From assembly GCA_955652345.1 (NCBI GenBank), contig CATPBV010000070.1:1-11588 (forward strand): DNA of 11,588 nt, in the 5' to 3' direction. The notes below the pieces were generated by a model, which was given only the letters and a program-made list of their open reading frames with translations, was not told where the DNA came from and did no database searches. The stretch is from an uncultured Solirubrobacteraceae bacterium (GTDB lineage Bacteria; Actinomycetota; Thermoleophilia; Solirubrobacterales; Solirubrobacteraceae). Within the stretch, counting starts at the first letter, position 1, and each line of letters begins with the position of its first letter. The position numbers were made by a program, and so were the translations under genes. This document shows, piece after piece, positions 5,442 through 11,588 of this stretch.

Positions 5442-7655
5442 ATGGCGCTGATCGGCCGCGCCCTGTTGATCCTCGGGCTGCTCGTCTGCCTGTACGGGAT
5501 CGCGGCCTCGGTATACGGGGCTCGCTCGGGACGCCAGGACTTCGTCGTCTCGGGGCGGCGCGCGGTGTACGCGCTCGCAGCGCTGATGACGGCGGCGTTC
5601 GCGATCCTCGAGGCGGCGTTCCTGCGTTCGGACTTCTCGTTCAACGTCGTCGCCGCCCACTCCTCGACCACGACACCCACCTTCTACAAGGGCGCCGCCG
5701 TCTGGTCCTCGCAGGAGGGGTCGCTGCTGCTGTGGGTGTGGCTGCTGTCGCTGTGGTCGAGCCTCGTGCTGGTGCTGACGCGCAAGCGGGTGCGCGAGAT
5801 CGTCCCCTACGCGACCGCCGTGCTGCTCGGGTTCGGGGGCTTCTTCACCTCGCTGACGGTGTTCTTCGCCAACCCGTTCGGGACGAGCGCCACCCCGCCA
5901 CCGGAGGGCGCCGGGCTCGATCCGCTGCTGCTTCACCCGAGCATGATGATCCACCCGCCGATGCTCTACTCGGGCTACACGCTGTTGACGATCCCGTTCG
6001 CGTTCGCGATCGGCGCGCTGATCACGGGGCGCCTCGGAGGTGACTGGCTCGCCGTCACACGCCGCTTCGCGCTGGGGGCGTGGCTGTTCCTCGGCATCGG
6101 GATCGTGCTCGGGGCGCGGTGGTCTTACACCGAGCTTGGGTGGGGCGGGTACTGGGCCTGGGATCCCGTGGAGAACGCAGCGCTGATGCCGTGGCTGTGC
6201 GCCACGGCGTTCATCCACTCGATCATGATCCAGGAGAAGCGGGGGATGCTGAAGGTCTGGAACGCGTCGCTGGTCCTATCGAGCGGGGTGCTCGCGATCC
6301 TCGGCACGTTCCTGGTGCGCTCCGGCATCCTCGAGTCGATCCACGCGTTTGGCGCCTCCACACTTGGGGTGCCGTTCGTGACCCTGATCGCGGCAATGGT
6401 CGCCTCCTCGGTTGGGCTGGTCATCTGGCGACGGGAGCGACTCCGATCCGAAGCCCGGCTCGACTCGCTGCTCTCCCGCGAGGCGGTGTTCCTGTTTCAG
6501 AACATGGTCCTCGTCGCGATGGTGTTCGTGATCTTCTGGGTCACGTTCTTTCCGCTGATCTCGGAGGCCATCACCGGAACCAAGGTGTCGGTCGGACCGC
6601 CCGCGTTCCGGCCGTTCATCGTGCCGCTGGCGCTCGTGCTCGTGGCGCTTGCCGGCATCGGCCCGATCATCGCGTGGCGCCGCGTAACCGCCGCGAACCT
6701 GACACGGAGCTTCAGCTTCCCGGTGGCTAGCGCGGCGCTGACTCTCACCGTGCTGCTGATCGCGAGCGACGCAAGCGCGCGGCCGCTGGCACTGGCGATG
6801 TTCGTGCTCGGGGCGTTCGTGCTCGGGACCGTTACGCAGGAGCTGTGGCGAGGCACGGCCGCGCGGCGGGCGATGACCCACGATCCGCTGCCGGTCGCGT
6901 TCGTCCAGCTGGTGCGCCGCAACCGCCGGCGCTACGGTGGCTACATCGTCCACGCCGGCCTGGCGGCGCTGCTGATCGGGGTCGCTGCCTCGTCATCGTT
7001 CCAGCACTCCCGCGATGTCTCGCTCCAGCCGGGGCAGTCGGCGCGGGTCGATGGTCTGACGATCCGCTACGTTCGCGCGACCGCGTCCGCCACCGCGCAG
7101 AAGATCTCTTTCGGCGCGCTGCTCTCGGTGTCGCAGGGCCGCAGGCATCTGATGACGCTCGTGACGAGCCGCGGCTACTACCCGGCGCAGGACGCAAGCC
7201 TCGGGCCGATCGGCCGGTTCTTCAACGGCGCGTCGGACAGCAACGTCGGGCTGAGCGCCGGCGCCTGGCACGACATCTGGACAGTCATCCACCCGGATCT
7301 GACTCCGCTCCAGCCGCTGATCTCGCAAGGCGACCGGGTGTTCCAGTCGGCGATGGCGGCGGAGGCGAGCCTCCCGGCCGCGCAGGCGCGCCAAGGGCTC
7401 GGACGGCTCTGGCAGTTCCGCGACATCGCAATCAGCGAGATCACCACCCGATTCGTCACGCACCCGTGGCCGGTCGAGTTCCTGCTGATCGTCTCGCCGC
7501 TGGTGACCTGGATCTGGGTTGGAGCGATCATCATCGCGATCGGAGGGTTGATCGCGCTGTGGCCGTTCCCGATGTTCGCGTGGCGGCGAGTGCGGGCGGT
7601 ATCGAGAGCCAAGCGTGCCGCGCCGCCCCGGGTGCCCGCGCGCGAAACCGCTTGA
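5442..7655 (+). CDS. ccmF: Cytochrome c heme lyase subunit CcmF
   Basis: A 737-residue multi-pass membrane protein that, with CcmE and CcmH-type partners, attaches heme covalently to apocytochrome c on the outer face of the membrane. The tryptophan-rich WWD heme-handling motif is WGGYWAWDPVENAALMPWL (234-252). Conserved histidines appear in LLHPSMMIHPP (165, 171), at 259 and at 301 (ESIHAFG). Another is in GGYIVHAGL (504), near the C-terminal transmembrane/periplasmic part. Hydrophobic segments run throughout the first 470 residues. A large soluble loop covers about 520-675 and a last helix is near 680-705. It is longer than the roughly 650 residues of enterobacterial CcmF, mainly in that loop and the tail. 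Translation is probably coupled to ccmE. CcmA-D, G and H are not in the window. Confidence 0.93.
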   Translation: MALIGRALLILGLLVCLYGIAASVYGARSGRQDFVVSGRRAVYALAALMTAAFAILEAAFLRSDFSFNVVAAHSSTTTPTFYKGAAVWSSQEGSLLLWVWLLSLWSSLVLVLTRKRVREIVPYATAVLLGFGGFFTSLTVFFANPFGTSATPPPEGAGLDPLLLHPSMMIHPPMLYSGYTLLTIPFAFAIGALITGRLGGDWLAVTRRFALGAWLFLGIGIVLGARWSYTELGWGGYWAWDPVENAALMPWLCATAFIHSIMIQEKRGMLKVWNASLVLSSGVLAILGTFLVRSGILESIHAFGASTLGVPFVTLIAAMVASSVGLVIWRRERLRSEARLDSLLSREAVFLFQNMVLVAMVFVIFWVTFFPLISEAITGTKVSVGPPAFRPFIVPLALVLVALAGIGPIIAWRRVTAANLTRSFSFPVASAALTLTVLLIASDASARPLALAMFVLGAFVLGTVTQELWRGTAARRAMTHDPLPVAFVQLVRRNRRRYGGYIVHAGLAALLIGVAASSSFQHSRDVSLQPGQSARVDGLTIRYVRATASATAQKISFGALLSVSQGRRHLMTLVTSRGYYPAQDASLGPIGRFFNGASDSNVGLSAGAWHDIWTVIHPDLTPLQPLISQGDRVFQSAMAAEASLPAAQARQGLGRLWQFRDIAISEITTRFVTHPWPVEFLLIVSPLVTWIWVGAIIIAIGGLIALWPFPMFAWRRVRAVSRAKRAAPPRVPARETA

Positions 7656-7670
7656 TGTGCCCCATCCAGC

Positions 7671-7785
7671 GTGCATAGTGCGACACGACGTGCACAAGGA
7701 GCGACGCGTGTCGCACCAGGCTCCTGGGGTGTGCATGGCGCGTCGCGCGTGCGCGCACGGTCGCGCCTTGTCGCGTTATGCACAC
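7671..7785. repeat. Nested inverted-repeat cluster between ccmF and the ccmI-like gene
   Basis: The 147-bp gap between ccmF and the next start is mostly palindromic. First pair: GTGCGACACG (7678-7687) with CGTGTCGCAC (7707-7716), perfect over 10 bp. Second pair: GTGTGCAT (7729-7736) with ATGCACAC (7778-7785). Inside it are GGCGCG (7737-7742) with CGCGCC (7762-7767), and at the centre the perfect 12-bp palindrome CGTGCGCGCACG (7748-7759). An outer pair GTGCATA (7671-7677)/TATGCAC (7777-7783) spans nearly the whole cluster. There is no T-run. An open frame crosses it in line with the downstream gene, but the translation is arginine-rich and looks non-coding. It may be a mobile palindromic element or an RNA-processing or attenuation structure. 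Confidence 0.55.
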
Positions 7786-7802
7786 GGAATCCTCGGCAAA
7801 GC

Positions 7803-8099
7803 ATGATCGAGTTCCTGATCGTGCTCGCGATCCTCCTGCTGGTGATCGCGTTCGTCTCGGCGCCGCTCCGGCGGGGGGGCGGCGCGCACATGCAGGCGCC
7901 TTCGTCCTCCGCCTCACAGCTGGAAGAGCTCGAGGCCGCGCGTGAAGCGAAGTACCGCGAGATCCGCGATGCCGAGCTCGATCACAGGACCGGCAAGCTG
8001 TCCGACGAGGATTACCAGGCGATCGACGGCAGCCTGCGCGCCGAGGCGGTCGAGATCTTGCGCGAGCTGGATCGGATCGGCGAGCGGATACCATCGTAG
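7803..8099 (+). CDS. Small CcmI-like membrane-anchored coiled-coil protein
   Basis: A 98-residue protein with an N-terminal helix (about 2-22, MIEFLIVLAILLLVIAF), a short basic linker and a charged helical region. The helix reads LEELEAAREAKYREIRDAEL, then DHRTGKLSDEDYQAIDGSL, then a further helix. The pattern of helix, DxxxGKLSDEDY, helix is the one seen in the N-terminal part of CcmI/CcmH-type cytochrome c biogenesis proteins, in which the TPR region helps present apocytochrome. No TPR part is present. I use the ATG at 7803 because upstream in-frame codons fall in the inverted-repeat cluster. The Shine-Dalgarno is weak. Position directly after ccmF supports a role in heme attachment, perhaps as a CcmF/CcmH accessory. 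Other small membrane coiled-coil proteins remain possible. Confidence 0.65.
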   Translation: MIEFLIVLAILLLVIAFVSAPLRRGGGAHMQAPSSSASQLEELEAAREAKYREIRDAELDHRTGKLSDEDYQAIDGSLRAEAVEILRELDRIGERIPS

Positions 8100-8102
8100 A
8101 TC

Positions 8103-8330
8103 GTGGTCCCGTTCCTATCCGCGCTCCAGGTTTTTCTGTCGGTCGTCCTGATCTTCCTGGTGCTGATGCACTCGGGTAAGGACGCCGGGCTGTCCGGGGC
8201 GTTCGGAGTCGGGACCGGCGCGGGCCCGTTCGGGGGCGGCTCGCTCGTCGAGCGAAACCTGAACCGCTGGACGGTCGGGTTTGCGATCGCGTTCACGATC
8301 AACACGATCCTGCTGATCAAGCTCTCCTGA
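8103..8330 (+). CDS. secG: Preprotein translocase subunit SecG
   Basis: A 75-residue integral membrane protein with two helices (about 4-22 and 55-74) joined by a glycine-rich loop. The family signature is clear: LVLMHSGKDAGLSGAFG, followed by a G/F-rich stretch and LNRWT before the second helix. SecG is the accessory subunit of SecYEG and helps SecA-driven export. The GTG at 8103 is 3 bp after the stop of the CcmI-like gene, so it is probably in the same transcript. Length fits the family. It is the last gene of this plus-strand run, and the next gene is convergent. Confidence 0.87.
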   Translation: MVPFLSALQVFLSVVLIFLVLMHSGKDAGLSGAFGVGTGAGPFGGGSLVERNLNRWTVGFAIAFTINTILLIKLS

Positions 8331-8375
8331 CCCGGCCAACGAGCCGCTGCTCGAAACGGACGCGCGGCCTTCTCA

Positions 8376-8499
8376 GCGACCACGAGATCACTAACCCCAC
8401 CTGGGTCCGAGGGGGTTCGTGCTGTGGTGGTCGCTATCCGACCACCAGATCACACGCCCCATCGGGGACGGGGGGGTTTGTGCTCTGGTGTCCGGTTGC
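8376..8499. repeat. Tandem pair of REP-like imperfect palindromes (BIME-like)
   Basis: Two diverged copies of a unit of about 62 bp, 8376-8437 and 8438-8499, lie head to tail. Both contain GACCAC(C/G)AGATCAC near the left end and GGGGGTT(C/T)GTGCT(G/C)TGGTG near the right; the right parts agree in 17 of 20 bases. Each unit is itself an imperfect palindrome with 23-base arms (19/23 and 18/23 paired by eye). At the junction, TGGTGGTCG (8425-8433) and CGACCACCA (8439-8447) form a perfect 9-bp stem with a 5-base loop. They fill most of the gap after secG and run into the 3' end of the EamA gene. They could act as a bidirectional transcription end, but no T-run is seen. Confidence 0.6.
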
Positions 8500-9408
8500 G
8501 CGAACCCGACGCCGGGCTCGAGCTACCAACCGCCCGAGCCCCGGTGGCAACCGCCCGTCGGCCGAGAGCCAAGAGCCGGCCAGGATCAGCAGCAACCCGG
8601 CGATCGCTCCGGTCCCCGGTTGCTCGCCCAGCAGAACCACCCCGAGCGTGACCGCGACCACCGGGTTGACGTACGTGATCACCGTCGCACGGCTGGTCCC
8701 CACCTCGGAGATCAGCGCGGAATAGATCACGAACGCCGCCGCCGTGCACACGAGGCCGAGAAACGCAACCGCGGCCAGCGCGCCGAGCCCCGGAACAGCA
8801 TGCGGCGGGTCGAGCGCGGCTGCCGGGGCGAGCAGCAGCGAGGCGATCGCGAGGCTGGCCCCCATCGTGGCCCGCGGGTCGAGGCCCGCGAGCCGGAGCT
8901 TGATCACCATCGGGCCGATCGCGTACCCGACCGCGGCGAGCAGGATGAGGGCCGTTCCGAGGAGCTCGTCGGCGCGTCCTGCGACGTCGATTCCGACGAG
9001 CGCGACGACCCCGCCGAAGCCGATCGCCAACCCAGCCGCGCGCACCGGAGTGGGACGCTCGGAATGGTCGAAGCGCAGCGCGAGCACGGCTCCGATCAGC
9101 GGTACAGAGGCGATCACGATCGCCGTAAGCGAGGACGAGACGTGCTGCTCACCCGCTGCTATCAGCGGGAATGGGAGCGACACCTCCGCGACCGCGTACG
9201 CCAGCAACCACCGCCCCCGACCGCGGATCGCCTGGAGGGTCCCGGCCCTCCAGGCTAGCGTCAGCAGCACCACGGCGGCGAGCGTCACCCGCGCCCACGC
9301 AAGCGTCAGCGGCGGCACGCCGTGCTGCACCGCGACTTTGATCAGCAGGTACGGCACACCCCAGATCAGCGACATCGCAGCGAATGCAAGCCAGGCCCGT
9401 CTAGTCAC
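8434..9408 (-). CDS. EamA/DMT-superfamily transporter
   Basis: A 324-residue membrane protein with two tandem EamA repeats of about five helices each, as in drug/metabolite exporters (RhaT/YdcZ/RarD-like). The first repeat starts MSLIWGVPYLLIKVAV and ends near VALVGIDVAG. The second runs from ELLGTALILLAAVGYAIGP to the typical ending NPVVAVTLGVVLLGEQPG with LILAGSWL. The substrate cannot be inferred; amino acids, nucleosides or small metabolites are typical. I chose the GTG at 9408 (MTRRAWLAFAAM). The open frame extends to 9561, but the extra residues overlap the dehydrogenase remnant and look non-coding. There is no clear Shine-Dalgarno. The last 21 codons and the stop lie inside a REP-like palindrome, so the original C-terminus was probably altered by that element. 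Confidence 0.87.
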   Translation of the reverse strand: MTRRAWLAFAAMSLIWGVPYLLIKVAVQHGVPPLTLAWARVTLAAVVLLTLAWRAGTLQAIRGRGRWLLAYAVAEVSLPFPLIAAGEQHVSSSLTAIVIASVPLIGAVLALRFDHSERPTPVRAAGLAIGFGGVVALVGIDVAGRADELLGTALILLAAVGYAIGPMVIKLRLAGLDPRATMGASLAIASLLLAPAAALDPPHAVPGLGALAAVAFLGLVCTAAAFVIYSALISEVGTSRATVITYVNPVVAVTLGVVLLGEQPGTGAIAGLLLILAGSWLSADGRLPPGLGRLVARARRRVRATGHQSTNPPVPDGACDLVVG

Positions 9409-9464
9409 TACAGCCAGTCTGACACGCGCGCCGTGCGCGGCCGTGACGGCTCTCCCGAGGCGGC

Positions 9465-9964
9465 TCAGTACGCCGCTTGGTAGAGCTCGCGCAGCTCGGA
9501 GACGTCCGCCGGCGGCGGTGTCATGTGGAGCTCGGGCCGCTTGCTGGCCTCCTCGGCGCACCGCCCGAGCGCGTCCGGCGTGACCCCGGCGTCGCTCAGT
9601 CGCTCGACGCCGCCGAGCCTGCGCAGGTGAGCCGCGACCACGGATGGCTCGCAGCCGAGCGCGTCCCCCAGGCGGCCGAGACGGTCGGGGGAGCGTGCCG
9701 CAAGCGCGCCGAGCGTGTGCGGGAGCATGATCGCGTTCGCGGCGCCATGGCCGACGCCCTCGAACCGTGCCAGCGTCTGCGAGACCACGTGGTGTAGGCC
9801 GTACCCCGTGGATCCGATCACGTAGCCGGCGAGAAGCGCGCCGAGCGCCAGCGCGTCGCGATCGGGCTCTGCTGGTCGTCCGCGAGTCCCTGCGCGAGCA
9901 GCCGGGCGGCGTACAGCCCGGCGGGCGGTGAGAACACCGGTGCTCGGAGCTCCAGCGCCACGTC
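9465..9964 (-). pseudogene. Iron-containing alcohol dehydrogenase / maleylacetate reductase remnant (truncated, frameshifted)
   Basis: Read on the minus strand, an intact C-terminal part (9863-9465) shows DRDALALGALLAGYVIGSTG, then YGLHHVVSQTLARFEG, then HGAANAIMLPH and an all-helical tail. This is the C-terminal domain of iron-alcohol dehydrogenases, closest by pattern to maleylacetate reductases. Upstream the match continues in a different frame (SPPAGLYAARLLAQGLADD), so a 1-base frameshift lies at about 9861-9880. Beyond about 9964 nothing recognisable follows. The Rossmann NAD-binding half and the first metal histidines are gone, replaced by the divergent beta-propeller gene. A shortened product from the GTG at 9821 is open but should be inactive. 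A sequencing error could explain the frameshift, but not the missing N-terminal half. Confidence 0.65.
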
Positions 9965-9988
9965 GCCGAGCCTACCCGCCCGCGTGGT

Positions 9989-9994
9989 TAAGAT
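9989..9994 (+). promoter_or_regulatory. Possible -10 box for a leaderless transcript
   Basis: TAAGAT matches the -10 consensus at 4/6 and sits 8 bases before the ATG at 10003. Transcription would start at or next to that ATG. No ribosome binding site precedes the ATG, which fits a leaderless mRNA of the kind common in actinobacteria. No clear -35 is seen. Confidence 0.35.
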
Positions 9995-10002
9995 GGGTGC
10001 GG

Positions 10003-11583
10003 ATGCCGGGGCTACGTCGATGCCAGCGCTCCGCGGCTGTGAGCACCGTCCGTGGGGGTCTTCCGGTCGTGACCGGGGCGCGCGGCCTGCTGGTCGCCTG
10101 CGCGATCACGCTGGTTGCGTGCGGGCACCACTCCGCCTCCGCGGCGAGCTCGTCCGCGCTTCCCGCTATCCGGAACGTCCCGGACGGCGATTGGACACGA
10201 TTTGACTACAACGCCGCCCGCAGTGGGGTCGGGCCCGCGGCCACCGGGATCACCGCCGGTCGGCTCTCGCTGCTGCGTGTCCGGCAGGTCGCGATCAACG
10301 GAACCGTCGATTCTTCCGCGATCGCGCTCCACGCGGTGAGGGCCGCCGGCCGCGTCCGGGACATCGTCGTGATGACCACCACCTACGGCCGGACGCTGGC
10401 GCTCGATCCGGGCACCGGGGCGATGCTGTGGGAGTTCACCCCCGCAGACATCGGCAGCTACGCCGGAACGTCCCAGGTCACAACAGCGACGCCAGTCGCG
10501 GACCCGAACAGGCGCTACGTGTACGCCGCAAGCCCCGACGGCATGATCCACAAGATCTCCGTGGCGAGCGGGGGCGAGGTCCGCACCGGTCACTGGCCCG
10601 CGAGAGTCACGTTCGACGCGACGAAGGAGAAGATCGCCTCGGCGCTCAACATCAGCAGAGCTGGGCTGATCGTCGTCACCAGTGGCTATTTCGGCGACGC
10701 GACGCCATATGAAGGACATGTCGCGGTGATCAGCCTGGCGAGCGGGCGGATCGTGCAGGTGTTCAACAGCCTCTGCTCCGACCGGCACTCTCTGATCGAT
10801 CCGCCGGCCAGCTGTCCCGCCGGCAGCTCTATGGTGGGCGCGTCTGGGATCTGGAGCCGGGCCGGCGCGGTGGTCGAGCCGGGCAGCGGCCGGATCCTGA
10901 TCGCCACCGGCAACGGGCCGTTCAACGGCTCGACCAACTGGGGCGACAGCGTGCTCGAGCTGACTCCCGACGCGAGCCGGCTGCTCCACAACTGGACGCC
11001 GACGAACCAGGCGCAGCTGGCGGCGAGCGACACCGACATCGGCAGCTCATCACCGGCACTGCTACCGCCGATTCACGGCGTTCGGCTCGCGGTCCAGGGC
11101 GCCAAGGACTCGCTGCTCCACGTCCTCGATCTGAACCGACTGAACGGAACGACGGGTGGCGCGGGGCCGCGTCTGGACGGGGAGGTTCAGGCCATTTCGA
11201 CGCCCGGGGGAGGTCAGGTGTATACCGCGCCCGCGGTGTGGACCCATGGTGGGCGGACGTACGTTTTCGTCACCGATGACTCGGGGACTACGGCGTACGT
11301 CGCCTCCGGGCGGCGTCCGCGGCTACGCGTCGCCTGGCACAACTCGACGCCGGGGACGAGCCCGGTACTCGCAGGCGGGCTGCTGTACATCTTCGACGAG
11401 CAGAATGGCGTCCTCAAGGTCTATGGCCCAGCGACAGGGCGCAGGTTCGCCACGCTGCCGGCGGCCGCCGGACACTGGAACAGCCCGATCGTCGTCGGCG
11501 GCCGGATCATCCTGCCCGTGGGTAGCTACCACGACAACCTGACCACCGGGCAGGTGTTGATCTACCACCTACCGGGTCGCTAG
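10003..11583 (+). CDS. PQQ-type beta-propeller lipoprotein
   Basis: A 526-residue exported lipoprotein. A signal peptide leads to a lipobox LVAC with the lipidated Cys at residue 40. The rest is built of propeller blades of the PQQ/BamB-like type: GRTLALDPGTGAMLWEFTP (129-147), YVYAASPDGMIHKISVASG, HVAVISLASGRIVQVF, then the blade RILIATGNGPF with WGDSVLELTPD, and HVLDLNRLNG. Two cysteines about 13 residues apart (about 258 and 271) could form a disulfide. The family includes quinoprotein dehydrogenases and non-enzymatic scaffolds; I cannot identify PQQ- or calcium-binding residues with confidence, so activity is open. Start choice is uncertain: ATG 10003 (preferred), GTG 10039 and GTG 10069 all keep a signal peptide, and an open GTG at 9928 would overlap the dehydrogenase remnant. 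It ends with TAG just before the window edge. Confidence 0.78.
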   Translation: MPGLRRCQRSAAVSTVRGGLPVVTGARGLLVACAITLVACGHHSASAASSSALPAIRNVPDGDWTRFDYNAARSGVGPAATGITAGRLSLLRVRQVAINGTVDSSAIALHAVRAAGRVRDIVVMTTTYGRTLALDPGTGAMLWEFTPADIGSYAGTSQVTTATPVADPNRRYVYAASPDGMIHKISVASGGEVRTGHWPARVTFDATKEKIASALNISRAGLIVVTSGYFGDATPYEGHVAVISLASGRIVQVFNSLCSDRHSLIDPPASCPAGSSMVGASGIWSRAGAVVEPGSGRILIATGNGPFNGSTNWGDSVLELTPDASRLLHNWTPTNQAQLAASDTDIGSSSPALLPPIHGVRLAVQGAKDSLLHVLDLNRLNGTTGGAGPRLDGEVQAISTPGGGQVYTAPAVWTHGGRTYVFVTDDSGTTAYVASGRRPRLRVAWHNSTPGTSPVLAGGLLYIFDEQNGVLKVYGPATGRRFATLPAAAGHWNSPIVVGGRIILPVGSYHDNLTTGQVLIYHLPGR

Positions 11584-11588
11584 AGGAC

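Noticed and set aside
5373..6218. Minus-strand open frame of 281 codons opposite ccmF
   Set aside because: It is an antisense shadow in GC-rich coding DNA; the translation is low-complexity (Arg, Gln, Glu, His).
6845..7678. Plus-strand open frame of 277 codons within ccmF
   Set aside because: It is an out-of-frame reading of ccmF, which is intact through this region; composition is Arg/Ala/Pro-rich.
7671..7785. CRISPR array or tRNA in the repeat-rich gap after ccmF
   Set aside because: There is no regular repeat-spacer spacing, and no cloverleaf arms or TPsiC-loop sequence can be drawn.
8425..8447. Intrinsic terminator between secG and the EamA gene
   Set aside because: The 9-bp stem is perfect but no T-run follows on either strand, and it is part of the larger repeat, so I list it as a repeat only.
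8419..9258. Plus-strand open frame of 279 codons opposite the EamA gene
   Set aside because: It is the antisense of a clear ten-helix transporter; no motif or start signal, and charged low-complexity sequence.

Overview
The window is uniformly GC-rich. Its genes point to a high-GC actinobacterium, and my best guess is a deep lineage such as Thermoleophilia/Solirubrobacterales. That guess rests on gene style: GTG/TTG starts, an RsbW-type regulator, a two-helix SecG and a cysteine-type CcmE. No rRNA or other marker gene is present to confirm it.

Layout from left to right. (1) Positions 1-164, minus: the C-terminal end of a family I inorganic pyrophosphatase, cut off upstream. (2) 176-1938, plus: a GNAT acetyltransferase overlapping an RsbW-like histidine-kinase-type ATPase that carries a second, degenerate copy of the fold. 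(3) 1932-4706, minus: a tiny zinc-ribbon protein, then a secreted copper protein, then a FabH-type ketoacyl synthase. The last two are 7 bp apart. The copper protein is the highlight. It has a peptidylglycine-monooxygenase-like core with all six expected copper ligands, fused to an amicyanin-like blue-copper domain. A perfect 14-bp palindrome lies just upstream of its ribosome binding site. (4) 5042-8330, plus: ccmE (CxxxY variant), ccmF, a small CcmI-like protein and secG. This is a cytochrome c maturation block with a Sec subunit at its end. Tandem GC-rich hairpin repeats precede ccmE, and a nested inverted-repeat cluster separates ccmF from the ccmI-like gene. (5) 8434-9408, minus: an EamA/DMT-family exporter whose last codons lie in a tandem pair of REP-like palindromes. 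(6) 9465-9964, minus: a truncated, frameshifted iron-alcohol dehydrogenase/maleylacetate reductase remnant. (7) 10003-11583, plus: a PQQ-type beta-propeller lipoprotein, probably leaderless.

Functional theme. Several products act outside the membrane in redox chemistry: heme attachment to c-type cytochromes, a two-copper plus blue-copper enzyme, and a PQQ-type propeller lipoprotein. SecG supports their export. No direct link between the copper enzyme and the cytochrome genes is proven; they are divergently arranged and share a 335-bp intergenic region. The two gene remnants, each cut where a divergent gene now starts, suggest past rearrangement.
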